Below, piece by piece: positions 52,560 to 62,230 of a stretch of DNA of 64,000 nt. The position numbers were made by a program, and so were the translations under genes. The notes beneath the pieces were generated by a model. It had not been told where the DNA came from, did no database searches, and saw nothing but the letters and a program-made list of their open reading frames with translations. Within the stretch, counting starts at the first letter, position 1. Each line of letters opens with the position of its first letter. The stretch covers positions 124,001 to 188,000 of the forward strand of contig JAFEDH010000002.1 in the NCBI GenBank assembly GCA_018241695.1. Direction: 5' to 3'. The stretch comes from Pseudomonadota bacterium. Lineage in GTDB: Bacteria; Pseudomonadota; Gammaproteobacteria; Burkholderiales; Rhodocyclaceae.

Positions 52560-53300
52560 ATGTCCCGGCGTAATTTGGCGGTGATGTTTGATTTCCGCAA
52601 CACCGATGTGGTGGTCACTGGCGGAACCAGTGGCATCGGCCTGGCCATTGCCAGTTCTTTTCTGGCTGCGGGCGCCAATGTCCTGGTCACGGGGACGCGT
52701 GCCCAGGCGTCGGACTACGATCATTTGCCGGCATCGTTTCGCTATCTGCAATTGCATCTGGAACAACCCGAATCCGTCGAGCGTTTTATCGCCGCGGTGC
52801 CCGGGGTGGACTTCCTGGTGAACAACGCGGGACACACCATGCCGGGTGCCGGCTTTGCCGACACCATCCAGGTCAATCTGAATGCCGTCCATGCCATCAG
52901 CACCGGGTTGCACGCCAAGCTGGCCCGGGCGGATCTTGATTCAGGAGCAGGGGTGGTCAATCTGGCCTCGATGATGTCCTTCTTCGGCAGTCCCTATTTC
53001 GCCGGCTACGGCGCCGCCAAGGCCGGCATCGTGCAACTCACCAAAACCTTTTCCATGGCCTGGGCCAGGGATGGCATTCGTGTCAATGCGGTGGCGCCCG
53101 GATCGATTCCGACATCGATGACGGCCGCCTATGCCAACGACCCTGCTGTCCATCAGATGGTTTGCGACAAAACGCCAATGGCCCGCTGGGGCACGGCGGA
53201 AGAAATTGCCCAGGCCGTCCTCTTCCTGTGTTCGCCCGGCGCCAGCTTCATTACCGGCCATACCCTGGTGGTGGATGGCGGTTATTCGATCGCCGAGTAA
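52560..53300 (+). CDS. SDR-family oxidoreductase
   Basis: 246 aa. VTGGTSGIGLA, NNAGHTMPG, Ser in NLASMMSFFG and Y-G-A-A-K; ending LVVDGGYSIAE. GGAGG lies 6 nt upstream. First gene of a rightward operon with the old-yellow-enzyme-type reductase, the PQQ enzyme and another SDR. Confidence 0.9.
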   Translation: MSRRNLAVMFDFRNTDVVVTGGTSGIGLAIASSFLAAGANVLVTGTRAQASDYDHLPASFRYLQLHLEQPESVERFIAAVPGVDFLVNNAGHTMPGAGFADTIQVNLNAVHAISTGLHAKLARADLDSGAGVVNLASMMSFFGSPYFAGYGAAKAGIVQLTKTFSMAWARDGIRVNAVAPGSIPTSMTAAYANDPAVHQMVCDKTPMARWGTAEEIAQAVLFLCSPGASFITGHTLVVDGGYSIAE

Positions 53301-53344
53301 GCCTTTCACCCAGGCCATCCCCCGATTCCAAAGAGGTCACTATC

Positions 53345-55471
53345 GTGAGCAAGCCACTGTCTTCCCTTCTCGCCCCCGGCCGTATCGGTTCGCTGGAGCT
53401 GCGCAACCGAATTTTTATGACCCCCATGGGTTCCAATCTGGCCGAGAAGGACGGGTATCTGAATGACCGCATCAAGGCGTATTACGAAGCCCGCGCCAGA
53501 GGGGGTGCCGCCTTGTTGATCATGGGCTCGGTCTCCATCAGTTGGCCCATCGGTTCCGCCAATGCCAATCAGGTTGCCATCTCCGACGACCGCTTCATTC
53601 CCGGATTCCAGGATCTGGCGAACCGCATTCATGGCCATGGCTGCAGGATCGCGGTGCAGCTTCAGCATGCCGGGGTCGTGGCGCTGAACGATACTGCTGC
53701 TGGTCGCCCGCTGCTGGTGCCCTCCGTGCCCAAGGAAAGCACCAGTGACATGGGGCCGCTCCTGACGCAGGAAGAGATCGCCATGATGGCGGTCCCCTTC
53801 ACCACGCCGACTGCGAAGGTTCACTATCAGGTTGCGACCGAAGAGGATCTGGCCTGGGTCATCAGCCAGTTTGCCGATGCGGCCGAACGGGCCAAACGGG
53901 CCGGACTGGACGCCGTGGAAATCCACGCCGGCCATGGTTATCTGATTTCCGCTTTCCTTTCACCTTCCTCGAATCGTCGTACCGACCGCTGGGGGGGAAG
54001 CCTTGAAAACCGTGCCCGCCTGCTGGTGGAGGTGGTACGGGCGGTACGCGAACGGGTGGGGAAGGATTTCACGGTGTGGTGCCGGATCGATGGTGTGGAA
54101 TTCCTCAAGCTGGAAGGCATTACCAGTGCCGATGCCTGTGCGGCCGCCCAAATGGCCGAGGCCGCCGGTGTCGATGCCCTCAATGTCAGTGCCTATGCCG
54201 ATCCTGATCGCAGCGTAGGCTATTCGGAAGCGCATGCCACGCATATCCCCGGCAAGTTCGTGCCTTATGCCGCGGCGATCAAAAAATCGGTGAATATCCC
54301 GGTGATCACCGCCGGCCGGCTGGAGCCGGAGGTGGCCGATGAACTGATCCGCCGTGGCGAAATCGACTTCATCACCATGGGGCGCAAGCTGCTGGCCGAC
54401 CCCGATTTGCCCAACAAGCTGAAGCAGGGCAAGGCTCATCAGATTCGTCCCTGTATTTATTGCTACACCTGCATCAGCCGGATTTTCGTTGGAGAGCACG
54501 TGCGCTGTGCGGTGAACGTGACCACCGCGCATGAGATCGATCGTGCCCTGACACCCGCATCCAAGCGTAAACGTATCCTCGTGGTCGGTGGTGGCCCGGC
54601 CGGTATGGAGGCGGCCCGCGTGGCTGCCGTGCGTGGGCACGATGTCACCCTGTACGAACAGGCGCCGGTATTGGGGGGCACCCTGCGCTTTTCCGCCATC
54701 GTCTATCCCCCCAATGGCAAGCTCATTACTTACCTGGAAAACGCGATCCGGGAAGCCGGTGTTCACATCAGGCTTGGTACCGGGGTCGATAGCGCCCTGG
54801 CCAGACAGCTCGCGCCGGACGCCATCGTTGTCGCCACCGGGGCCAGGCGTGGTGCACCTCCTGTGCCGGGAGCCGATCTGCCTCACGTTCTGACGGGAGA
54901 CTCCATGCGCGCCATGATGGGCGCCGGCACCGGTGCTTCACCACAAAGCTTTGGTCCGGTGGTCCGGGCTGCGATGGCGATGGCTAGGATGAGCGGTATC
55001 ACGCGTTCTCCGGACATGGTTCGTTCCGCCGGCAAGTACTGGCTGCCATTTGGCAAGCGCGTGGTGATTTATGGTGGTGGCCTGGTCGGTATCGAGATGG
55101 CGGAGTATCTGGCCGAGCATGGCCGCGAGGTCGTGGTGCTGGAAGAAGGTGCGGTTTTCGCACCCGAGCTGCAGCTGGTTCGCCGTGCCCGGGCGCTTCA
55201 CGAATGCGACCATTTGGGTGTGGCGCGCATTCCCAACGTTTCCGAGGTCAGCATATTGCCCGCAGGAGTGCGCTATCGCACCCAGGGTGGGCAACTGCGC
55301 ACCCTGAATGCCGATCATGTGATCCTGGCCGCTGGTGCGGAGGGCGATATGACGCTGGCCAACCGTCTGCAGGGGGATGGCTTCGCAATCCATGCGGTAG
55401 GAGACTGCTCTGGGCTTGGATACATCGAAGGCGCCATGAATGAAGGTCATGCGGTGGGACGCTCCCTTTGA
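53345..55471 (+). CDS. Old-yellow-enzyme/FAD two-domain reductase (2,4-dienoyl-CoA reductase type)
   Basis: 708 aa. FMN TIM-barrel (about 1-365) with catalytic H194-x2-H197-GY, iron-sulfur Cys C370, C373, C376, C388, and an FAD/NAD domain with GGGPAG at 415-420 and YGGGLVGIEMAEYL. The third Cys comes after two residues rather than three as in the classical enzyme. BaiCD/BaiH of bile-acid bacteria are relatives, so reduction of a steroid enone is plausible. GTG 53345 has GAGG upstream. Confidence 0.88.
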   Translation: MSKPLSSLLAPGRIGSLELRNRIFMTPMGSNLAEKDGYLNDRIKAYYEARARGGAALLIMGSVSISWPIGSANANQVAISDDRFIPGFQDLANRIHGHGCRIAVQLQHAGVVALNDTAAGRPLLVPSVPKESTSDMGPLLTQEEIAMMAVPFTTPTAKVHYQVATEEDLAWVISQFADAAERAKRAGLDAVEIHAGHGYLISAFLSPSSNRRTDRWGGSLENRARLLVEVVRAVRERVGKDFTVWCRIDGVEFLKLEGITSADACAAAQMAEAAGVDALNVSAYADPDRSVGYSEAHATHIPGKFVPYAAAIKKSVNIPVITAGRLEPEVADELIRRGEIDFITMGRKLLADPDLPNKLKQGKAHQIRPCIYCYTCISRIFVGEHVRCAVNVTTAHEIDRALTPASKRKRILVVGGGPAGMEAARVAAVRGHDVTLYEQAPVLGGTLRFSAIVYPPNGKLITYLENAIREAGVHIRLGTGVDSALARQLAPDAIVVATGARRGAPPVPGADLPHVLTGDSMRAMMGAGTGASPQSFGPVVRAAMAMARMSGITRSPDMVRSAGKYWLPFGKRVVIYGGGLVGIEMAEYLAEHGREVVVLEEGAVFAPELQLVRRARALHECDHLGVARIPNVSEVSILPAGVRYRTQGGQLRTLNADHVILAAGAEGDMTLANRLQGDGFAIHAVGDCSGLGYIEGAMNEGHAVGRSL

Positions 55472-55486
55472 GCCGGCACTGAAATC

Positions 55487-57493
55487 ATGATCGCTACGAT
55501 GTTTCGAAAGCGCCTTTTATGGGGCGTTGCCCTGGTGGTTTTGGGTCTCGGGTTGTATGCCTTGTTCCGTATGCCTTCCCTGGAAAAGGCTCCTCCCTTT
55601 CAGCACGGGGACAGCGGGAAACTTGCTGCCAGCGGGGAATGGACTGCCTATGGCGGTGATCTGTCCGGGCGCCGCTATGCCGGGCTGGACCAGATCAATA
55701 CGGATAATGTGTCGAAGCTCGAAGCCGTGTGGACCTTTCATACGGGAGATACGGCGGATCACAAACAGGATCCGCGCAATCTCCCGGCATTCGAGGCCAC
55801 CCCCATCAAGGTGGGTGACACGCTCTATTTCTGTACTCCCACCAACGTGATCTTTGCTCTGGATGCCGAAAGCGGAAAGGAGCGCTGGCATTTCAATCCC
55901 GGCACCGATACCCGTGGCCACTATCAGGTCACCTGCCGCGGAGTCTCCTTTCACCATCAGGCCGCTGAGGCCAGGGTGTGTCGCGACCGCATTCTCGCCG
56001 CGACGCTGGATGCGCGTCTGCTGGCACTCGATGCCGCCAGCGGAAAGCCTTGTCCTGATTTCGGAACCAATGGGCAGGTTTCCCTCCGTACTGGCCAGGA
56101 GCCCATCAAGCCCGGCTTCTACAGCATCACTTCACCTCCCGTCGTGGTGGGCGACGTGGCGGTGGTGGGTGGTCTGGTACTGGATAACCAGAGTACCGAC
56201 GTACCTTCGGGCATCGTCCGTGCCTATGATGTGCGCAGTGGCGAGTTGCGCTGGGCCTGGGATGCGGGCAGTGCAGTCAATCCCTTGCCGGTGAATGCGC
56301 CATACGATCGCGGTTCTCCCAATGCCTGGGGCGTTTTTTCCGCGGATGAATCGCTGGGGCTGATCTTTGTTCCCACCGGCAACCGGTCTCCGGATTATTT
56401 TGGTGGCGAGCGTTCCGCGGTGGAGGACGCCCATGCCAGCGCCGTGGTCGCCATCGAGGCGGCAACCGGCCGTACCCGCTGGGTATTCCAGACGGTTCAC
56501 CACGACCTGTGGGATTACGACGTGGCCTCCCAGCCGGTTCTGGTGGACCTGGAGCAGGATGGCAAGCCTGTCCCCGCCCTGGTTCAGGCAACCAAGACCG
56601 GGCAGCTGTTTCTGCTTGACCGTCGTGACGGCACACCGCTGACCCGGGTGGAGGAGCGCCCTGTTCCCCAAAATGGTGTGGCAGGGGAAAGACTGGCGGC
56701 AACCCAGCCGTATTCGGTCGGGATGCCAAGTCTTCACCCCACGACGCTGCGCAAGGAAGATATGTGGGGCCTGACCCCCATTGATCGATCCTGGTGTGAG
56801 CGGGCGTATGAGAAATATCGTCACGAAGGATTGTTCACGCCACCTTCGCTACAAGGCACGATCAACTTTCCGAGCAATCTGGGGGCCAGCAACTGGGGCA
56901 GCGTTTCCGTCGATCCCCGGCGCCATATCCTGATCGCCAATACCAACCAGATTGCCTCCATCGCCAGGCTGATTCCACGTGTCGAGGCCGACAGGATGCG
57001 TGCCGCCGGAATCACGCTGTATCACCCTTCCGCGGGCACCCCTTTCGCCGCCGACATTCGCCCCTTCCTGTCACCCCTGGGCATCCCCTGCAATGCGCCG
57101 CCCTGGGGCGTATTGACGGCGATTGATCTGGATCGGCACCAGATCCTTTGGCAGCGTCCGCTGGGGACAACCCGCGATCTTGCGCCTGTTCCCGTGCCGC
57201 TTGCTTTGGGTGTGCCGAATATGGGGGGGAGCCTGATCACTGCCGGAAACCTGATTTTCATCGGTGCGGCAGCGGACAACTACCTGCGTGCGTTTGCTCT
57301 GGACAGCGGCAAGGAGTTGTGGCGCGCACGACTTCCTGCGGGCGGTCAGGCGACACCCATGACCTATACGGGAAGAACAGGACGTCAATATGTGGTGATT
57401 GCGGCAGGTGGTCACGCCCATCTGGGTTCGACGCTGGGGGATGCGGTGGTCGCCTACGCACTGCCCGGGACGTCGTCCAGGCAGCATCAATGA
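55487..57493 (+). CDS. Membrane-bound PQQ-dependent dehydrogenase (glucose/quinate/shikimate type)
   Basis: 668 aa. One N-terminal membrane helix (about 9-27) and an eight-bladed quinoprotein propeller: WTAYGGDLSGRRYAGLDQI, VTCRGVSFHH, SPNAWGVFS, VHHDLWDYDVASQPVLVDL and GTINFPSNLGASNWGSVS. Classical glucose dehydrogenase has five anchor helices; this short form has one. It would oxidise a periplasmic alcohol and feed electrons to quinone. No PQQ synthesis genes are in the window. Starts 15 nt after the reductase stop. Confidence 0.88.
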   Translation: MIATMFRKRLLWGVALVVLGLGLYALFRMPSLEKAPPFQHGDSGKLAASGEWTAYGGDLSGRRYAGLDQINTDNVSKLEAVWTFHTGDTADHKQDPRNLPAFEATPIKVGDTLYFCTPTNVIFALDAESGKERWHFNPGTDTRGHYQVTCRGVSFHHQAAEARVCRDRILAATLDARLLALDAASGKPCPDFGTNGQVSLRTGQEPIKPGFYSITSPPVVVGDVAVVGGLVLDNQSTDVPSGIVRAYDVRSGELRWAWDAGSAVNPLPVNAPYDRGSPNAWGVFSADESLGLIFVPTGNRSPDYFGGERSAVEDAHASAVVAIEAATGRTRWVFQTVHHDLWDYDVASQPVLVDLEQDGKPVPALVQATKTGQLFLLDRRDGTPLTRVEERPVPQNGVAGERLAATQPYSVGMPSLHPTTLRKEDMWGLTPIDRSWCERAYEKYRHEGLFTPPSLQGTINFPSNLGASNWGSVSVDPRRHILIANTNQIASIARLIPRVEADRMRAAGITLYHPSAGTPFAADIRPFLSPLGIPCNAPPWGVLTAIDLDRHQILWQRPLGTTRDLAPVPVPLALGVPNMGGSLITAGNLIFIGAAADNYLRAFALDSGKELWRARLPAGGQATPMTYTGRTGRQYVVIAAGGHAHLGSTLGDAVVAYALPGTSSRQHQ

Positions 57494-57520
57494 TCCATCG
57501 CTTACAAGGAAGGAAGTGCA

Positions 57521-58288
57521 ATGAGTTGCAAACGGTTTGTTGGTAAAAATGTCCTGATCACCGGTGCCGCTTCGGGTATCGGCAAAGCGACCGCGGAGCG
57601 GCTGGCCGGAGAAGGCGCCAACCTGCTGCTGGCCGATCTCAATGAGGACGGCGTTGCCGTGGTGGCGGAAACGCTGGCCAAGGCCCATGGAGTTACAACC
57701 AGGGGAATCGCATTCGATGCAGGTCAGGCCGCATCCTGCCGCCAGATGGTTGGAGGCGCGGTCGAAATTTTTGATGGCCGTCTGGATGCCCTGTGCAATA
57801 TCGCGGGGATCATGGACTGGGGTCCCTTCGATACCTTTGGTGAGGAACGGTGGGACCGCATGATGCGCATCAATCTCAACAGCCTTTTCCATATCAATCA
57901 GGCTGCCCTGCCGAGCTTGATCGAAAGCAAAGGCAATATCGTCAATATGGCTTCGGCATCAGGCCTGATGGGGATCGCTTATACCACGGCGTACTGCGTG
58001 GCCAAGGCCGGGGTCATCGCGATGACCAAGTCCCTGGCGGTTGAATTCGCAGCCAAGGGGGTACGGATCAATGCGGTGGCGCCCGGCGGTGTCAAAACCC
58101 CCATGAATGGCAGCGTGCCGTTGCCCGACGGGGTGGATATGGGACTCCTGCAGCGCCTTTGGCCCAAGCTGGGTGACCTATGCGAGGCGGACGAGATTGC
58201 CGCCGGTGTCGCCTATCTGGCCTGTAACGAGGCGCGCAATATCACCGGTACCGTGCTGGTGATCGATGGTGGTCAGACGGCAGGTTGA
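57521..58288 (+). CDS. SDR-family oxidoreductase
   Basis: 255 aa. ITGAASGIGKA, CNIAGIMDWG, Ser in MASASGLMG and Y-C-V-A-K; LVIDGGQTAG at the end. The AAGGAAG ribosome site is clear. Last gene of the 52.6-58.3 kb operon; the sequence is of the hydroxysteroid-dehydrogenase-like classical type, substrate unknown. Confidence 0.88.
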   Translation: MSCKRFVGKNVLITGAASGIGKATAERLAGEGANLLLADLNEDGVAVVAETLAKAHGVTTRGIAFDAGQAASCRQMVGGAVEIFDGRLDALCNIAGIMDWGPFDTFGEERWDRMMRINLNSLFHINQAALPSLIESKGNIVNMASASGLMGIAYTTAYCVAKAGVIAMTKSLAVEFAAKGVRINAVAPGGVKTPMNGSVPLPDGVDMGLLQRLWPKLGDLCEADEIAAGVAYLACNEARNITGTVLVIDGGQTAG

Positions 58289-58395
58289 GCGCATTGAGCA
58301 CGCCGACTCCACCTTCCGGTTCTTCAGGAACGTGCGATCCGGAGAGATCATGCAGGTCAACCACAGCATGTCTTTGGAATGGTGGCCGGAATGCA

Positions 58396-58427
58396 AAAAG
58401 CCAAGAACCGTAAGGTTCTTGGCTTTT
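58396..58427 (-). terminator. Terminator of the initiator tRNA gene
   Basis: AAAAGCCAAGAACC and its perfect complement around GTAA; the minus strand ends in TTTTT. It starts 3 nt after the tRNA and can also serve the plus-strand SDR transcript. Confidence 0.88.
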
Positions 58428-58430
58428 GTC

Positions 58431-58507
<77 letters not shown>

Positions 58508-58525
58508 TCTGATCTGAGAGGTGGG

Positions 58526-58555
58526 ATTCTAGCGTAATTCCGCGCTGATGCTCAA
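58526..58555 (-). promoter_or_regulatory. Promoter of the initiator tRNA
   Basis: Minus strand: TTGAGC, an 18-base spacer and TAGAAT, placed about 19 nt before the tRNA 5' end. Confidence 0.6.
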
Positions 58556-58602
58556 GAGCTTCGCGACTTTTTGTTCGGAGCCGGTTTTGTGGTGCGCGGT
58601 TT

Positions 58603-59559
58603 TTACTCACCCGAGCCGCGGGCTGCGCGGCGCAGCCGGTCGCGGATGGCAAGCCATTCAGGCGTATCGGGAGGGGCTTCGACCAGAATGCGGGCAACGC
58701 CCTGGTGGTCCAGCTTGCGCAGCGTGCCGTAAAGCGTGCGTGCGTAGCCGGCTGCATCCTCGGGCGCTTGCTGCCGCAAGGTTTTGTCATTGCCCGCGAA
58801 TGCGGCTTGGGAGAGCACGGCGACCCGCAAGCCTGCCGAGACCAGCGTATCGATACGGGCAGGGAGTTGCCCTGCCGGAACCAGCTCCATGGGTGTGGTG
58901 GGTGCGTAGTGGGCTTCGAGACTGCCGGATACGCGAGGCGCCGCCGGTGTTGCGCCCGAGACGGCTTGCCCCAGTGTGTCGGCGATCTGCTGCGCGGTGA
59001 TGGCACCGGGACGCAGTACGGCGTATACGGGGCCGGAGAGATCGAGGATGGTGGATTCGATACCCACGGTGCAGGGACCACCATCGAGCACCAGGTCGAC
59101 GCGATCACCGAGTTCTTCGCGCACATGATCCGCGGTGGTGGGGCTGATGCGGCCAAAGCGGTTGGCCGAAGGCGCGGCGATACCGCTGTCGAAGGCCCGC
59201 AGCAGTTGCAGGGCCAGCGGATGGGCGGGAACGCGCAGCCCCACGGTGTCCTGGCCACCGGTGATGGCATCGGGCACCTGTGGCTGGCGTTTGAGGATCA
59301 GGGTCAGGGGACCGGGCCAGAAGCGTTGCGCCAGTAGCCGGGCGGCCTGTGGAATCTCCCGTGCCCAGCGATCCAGATGATCGGCTGCGGGAATGTGTAC
59401 GATCAGGGGGTGGTCGGCGGGGCGGCCCTTGGCGGCAAAAATGCGGGCGACGGCTTCCGGGCTGGAGGCATCGGCGCCCAGGCCATACACCGTTTCGGTG
59501 GGCAGGGCGACCAGCCGGCCGGTCCGCAGCAGCCGGACCGCCGTGTCGATGTCACTCAT
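58603..59559 (-). CDS. tsaC: Threonylcarbamoyl-AMP synthase (Sua5/YrdC type)
   Basis: 318 aa: YrdC domain (VALPTETVYGLGADASSPEA, KGRPADHPLIVHI, SANRFGRISPTTADHV) plus the C-terminal Sua5 domain (about 210-318) after the linker SGSLEAHYAPTTP. Makes threonylcarbamoyl-AMP for the t6A37 modification of ANN-reading tRNAs. It overlaps the purK stop by 8 nt, so it is the last gene of the folD-purE-purK operon. Confidence 0.93.
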   Translation of the reverse strand: MSDIDTAVRLLRTGRLVALPTETVYGLGADASSPEAVARIFAAKGRPADHPLIVHIPAADHLDRWAREIPQAARLLAQRFWPGPLTLILKRQPQVPDAITGGQDTVGLRVPAHPLALQLLRAFDSGIAAPSANRFGRISPTTADHVREELGDRVDLVLDGGPCTVGIESTILDLSGPVYAVLRPGAITAQQIADTLGQAVSGATPAAPRVSGSLEAHYAPTTPMELVPAGQLPARIDTLVSAGLRVAVLSQAAFAGNDKTLRQQAPEDAAGYARTLYGTLRKLDHQGVARILVEAPPDTPEWLAIRDRLRRAARGSGE

Positions 59560-60700
59560 CGTGGATGCCGATGGCGGCCCGTGCTTCCATGGCGATTTTC
59601 TGCACGGCGGCGGGATCGCTGCCGATCACGGTGAAGTGGCCCATCTTGCGTCCGGGACGCGGATGGTGCTTGCCGTAGAGATGCAGCTTGAGATTGGGTA
59701 CCGCATGGAGCCTGGCCCAGTCCGGCTCCCGTGCCTGATGGCTGCCGGCGGGATACCAGAGATCCCCCATCAGGTTGACCATGGCGGCGGAGCTGTGAGC
59801 GCGGGTTTCTCCCAGCGGCAGGCCGCACAGGGCGCGCACCTGCTGTTCGTACTGGCTGGTGACGCAGGCGTCGATGGTGTGGTGGCCCGAATTGTGAGGG
59901 CGGGGCGCCATTTCGTTGACGTAGATGCGGCCGCGGGAGAGGAAGAATTCCACACCCATGGTGCCGATGTATCCCATCTTGCGGATGATGGTGACCGCGA
60001 TGCTTTCGGCTTCGCCCGCCAGATCGACACCGGTACGTGCCGGGATCAGGGTCACATCGAGAATGCCCTTGCGGTGGCTGTTTTCGGCGACGGGGAAGGT
60101 GGCGGTCCGGCCGGTTTCATCGCGGGCCAGGACTACGGAAACTTCATGGTCGAGGGGCAGCATCTGTTCCAGCACACAGGGCTCACCCCTGAATTGGCGG
60201 AAAGCGGCGAGTGCTTCATCGCGATTGGCGACCCGGGCCTGACCCTTGCCGTCGTAGCCGAACCGGGCCACCTTGAGAATGGCCGGAAACAGCGTGGAGC
60301 CGGTGGCTTCCAGATCGGTTTCGTTGTGGATTTCGGCGTAGGGTGCGTGAGGAAGGCCGTGCTGTCTCAGGAAACCCTTTTCGGCCATGCGGTTCTGACA
60401 GATGGCCACGGCTTCGGCAGCGGGGCGCACGGCGACGAATTTGGCCAGATAGGCCAGAGTGGTGGCCGGAACATTCTCGAATTCGGTGGTCACTGCCGCA
60501 CATTCGGCAGCCATGCGATCCAGGGCCTGGGTATTGGTGTAGTCGGTCTGCAGATGGTGGTCGGCAATGTGGCCGGCGGGGCTGTGGGGATCCGGATCGA
60601 GCACCATCACGCGATAACCCATCTCGTGGGCCGCCATGACAAAAAAGCGGCCCAGCTGGCCGCCCCCGAGCATGCCGAGCGTCGCGGGGGGCAGGATCAT
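59552..60700 (-). CDS. purK: N5-carboxyaminoimidazole ribonucleotide synthase PurK
   Basis: 382 aa ATP-grasp enzyme that adds bicarbonate to AIR in purine synthesis. [20 protein letters not shown] is the classic N-terminus; [23 protein letters not shown] and [18 protein letters not shown] are conserved catalytic and metal segments. It overlaps purE by 4 nt and tsaC by 8 nt. Confidence 0.97.
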   Translation of the reverse strand: MILPPATLGMLGGGQLGRFFVMAAHEMGYRVMVLDPDPHSPAGHIADHHLQTDYTNTQALDRMAAECAAVTTEFENVPATTLAYLAKFVAVRPAAEAVAICQNRMAEKGFLRQHGLPHAPYAEIHNETDLEATGSTLFPAILKVARFGYDGKGQARVANRDEALAAFRQFRGEPCVLEQMLPLDHEVSVVLARDETGRTATFPVAENSHRKGILDVTLIPARTGVDLAGEAESIAVTIIRKMGYIGTMGVEFFLSRGRIYVNEMAPRPHNSGHHTIDACVTSQYEQQVRALCGLPLGETRAHSSAAMVNLMGDLWYPAGSHQAREPDWARLHAVPNLKLHLYGKHHPRPGRKMGHFTVIGSDPAAVQKIAMEARAAIGIHDE

Positions 60701-61200
60701 TGCGGCAGTTGCATGGCAAGCACCTTTTCGCTTTGCCGTGCGCGGAAATCGTGCAGTTTCGTGGACAGGATCCTGCCCGGATCATCCTTGGCCATGGCGA
60801 GAATGGCGATGGCGGTGAGGGCCGCGTTGGCCGCACCCGCCTCGCCGATGGCGAACGTGGAGACGGGGATGCCGCGCGGCATCTGCACGATGGAGAGCAG
60901 GGAGTCGAGCCCGTTCAGTGCTTTGGAACGGACCGGTACCCCCAGCACCGGCACGATGGTTTTGGCGGCCAGCATTCCCGGCAGGTGGGCGGCACCGCCG
61001 GCGCCGGCGATGATGGCGCGCAGCCCCCGTTCCTGCGAGGAAGCCGCGTAATCGAACAGCAGGTCCGGTGTGCGATGTGCGGAGACGACGCGGGCTTCGT
61101 AGTGCACGTCGAATTCCTGCAGAATCTCGGCAGCCACCTTCATCGTGGGCCAGTCGGAATCCGAACCCATGACGATGCCGACCAGGGGATGAGAATTCAT
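60697..61200 (-). CDS. purE: N5-carboxyaminoimidazole ribonucleotide mutase PurE
   Basis: 167 aa class I Pur[44 protein letters not shown] and [18 protein letters not shown]. Moves the carboxyl group from N5 to C4 of the ring in step two of the PurK/PurE route. The start at 61200 overlaps the folD stop by 4 nt (ATGA). Confidence 0.97.
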   Translation of the reverse strand: MNSHPLVGIVMGSDSDWPTMKVAAEILQEFDVHYEARVVSAHRTPDLLFDYAASSQERGLRAIIAGAGGAAHLPGMLAAKTIVPVLGVPVRSKALNGLDSLLSIVQMPRGIPVSTFAIGEAGAANAALTAIAILAMAKDDPGRILSTKLHDFRARQSEKVLAMQLPQ

Positions 61201-62060
61201 GCGGTTTTCTCCATGAGGGTGCGCTCGGCCGCCTCCAGGGTGTTGGCCAGCAGCATGGTGATGGTCATTGGGCCGACGCCGCCGGGCACCGGGGTGATCC
61301 GGCCGGCCACTTCCCTGGCCGATTCGAAGTCCACATCGCCACACAGCTTGCCGTCGGGCAAACGGTTGATGCCCACGTCGATCACCGTGGCGCCGGGTTT
61401 GATCATGTCGCCGCGGATCATCCTGGCGCGACCCACGGCGGCTACCAGAATGTCGGCGCGGCGGGTGTGGAAGGCCAGGTCACGGGATTGTGAATGGCAG
61501 ACGGTGACGGTGCAGCTCTGGGCCAGCAGCAGCATGGCCATGGGCTTGCCGACGATGTTGCTGCGGCCGACGATCACGGCCTCGGCACCCTTGAGGTTCA
61601 CCTTTTCCGCTTCCAGCATCTTCATCACGCCATACGGGGTGCAGGGAATGAAGCGGGGATTGCCCTGCATCAGCGCGCCGATGTTTCCGGCATGAAAACC
61701 ATCCACATCCTTGGATGGGTCGATGGCTTCGAGCACGGCATCCTCGTCGAAATGCCCGGGCAGGGGCAGTTGTACCAGGATGCCGTGCACTTCGGGGTCG
61801 GCGTTCAGTTCGGCGATGCGCGCGAAGACCTCGGCGGGATCGATATCGGCCGCATAGGAATCCTTGATCGAGCGCATGCCGGCCTTCTCGCAGGCGGCGA
61901 CCTTGTTCCTCACATAGACGGCGGAGGCGGGATCTTCACCCACCAGGATCACAGCCAGGCAGGGTGTGACGCCCTGGGACTTGAGGGTTGCAGCCCGTTC
62001 GGCGAGTTGGCCACGCACGGAAGTGGCAAGGGCAAGGCCATCAAGGATGCGAGCGGTCAT
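61197..62060 (-). CDS. folD: Methylenetetrahydrofolate dehydrogenase/cyclohydrolase FolD
   Basis: 287 aa bifunctional enzyme making 10-formyl-THF for purine synthesis. [14 protein letters not shown] carries the catalytic Lys; [44 protein letters not shown] and [16 protein letters not shown] are diagnostic. First gene of the folD-purE-purK-tsaC operon. Confidence 0.97.
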   Translation of the reverse strand: MTARILDGLALATSVRGQLAERAATLKSQGVTPCLAVILVGEDPASAVYVRNKVAACEKAGMRSIKDSYAADIDPAEVFARIAELNADPEVHGILVQLPLPGHFDEDAVLEAIDPSKDVDGFHAGNIGALMQGNPRFIPCTPYGVMKMLEAEKVNLKGAEAVIVGRSNIVGKPMAMLLLAQSCTVTVCHSQSRDLAFHTRRADILVAAVGRARMIRGDMIKPGATVIDVGINRLPDGKLCGDVDFESAREVAGRITPVPGGVGPMTITMLLANTLEAAERTLMEKTA

Positions 62061-62230
62061 AAATCACCCGGAGCTGAAAAGGGGCGGATTATCCGGATTC
62101 CCCGTGTCACCGTCCAGTCGGGAACAGGCTGTCCGCCTGGGATACTATCCCTTCCGGAGCATGTGGACCACGGGTTTGTCCGCCGTGGCGTTACGGTATC
62201 GGCCACCATGATCAGCGGGGTAGCAATCCC

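Noticed and set aside
53245..53300. OYE-type reductase fused to the preceding SDR
   Set aside because: The open frame from 53162 overlaps the SDR in another phase; a GTG with a ribosome site at 53345 starts the FMN domain at its usual first residues.
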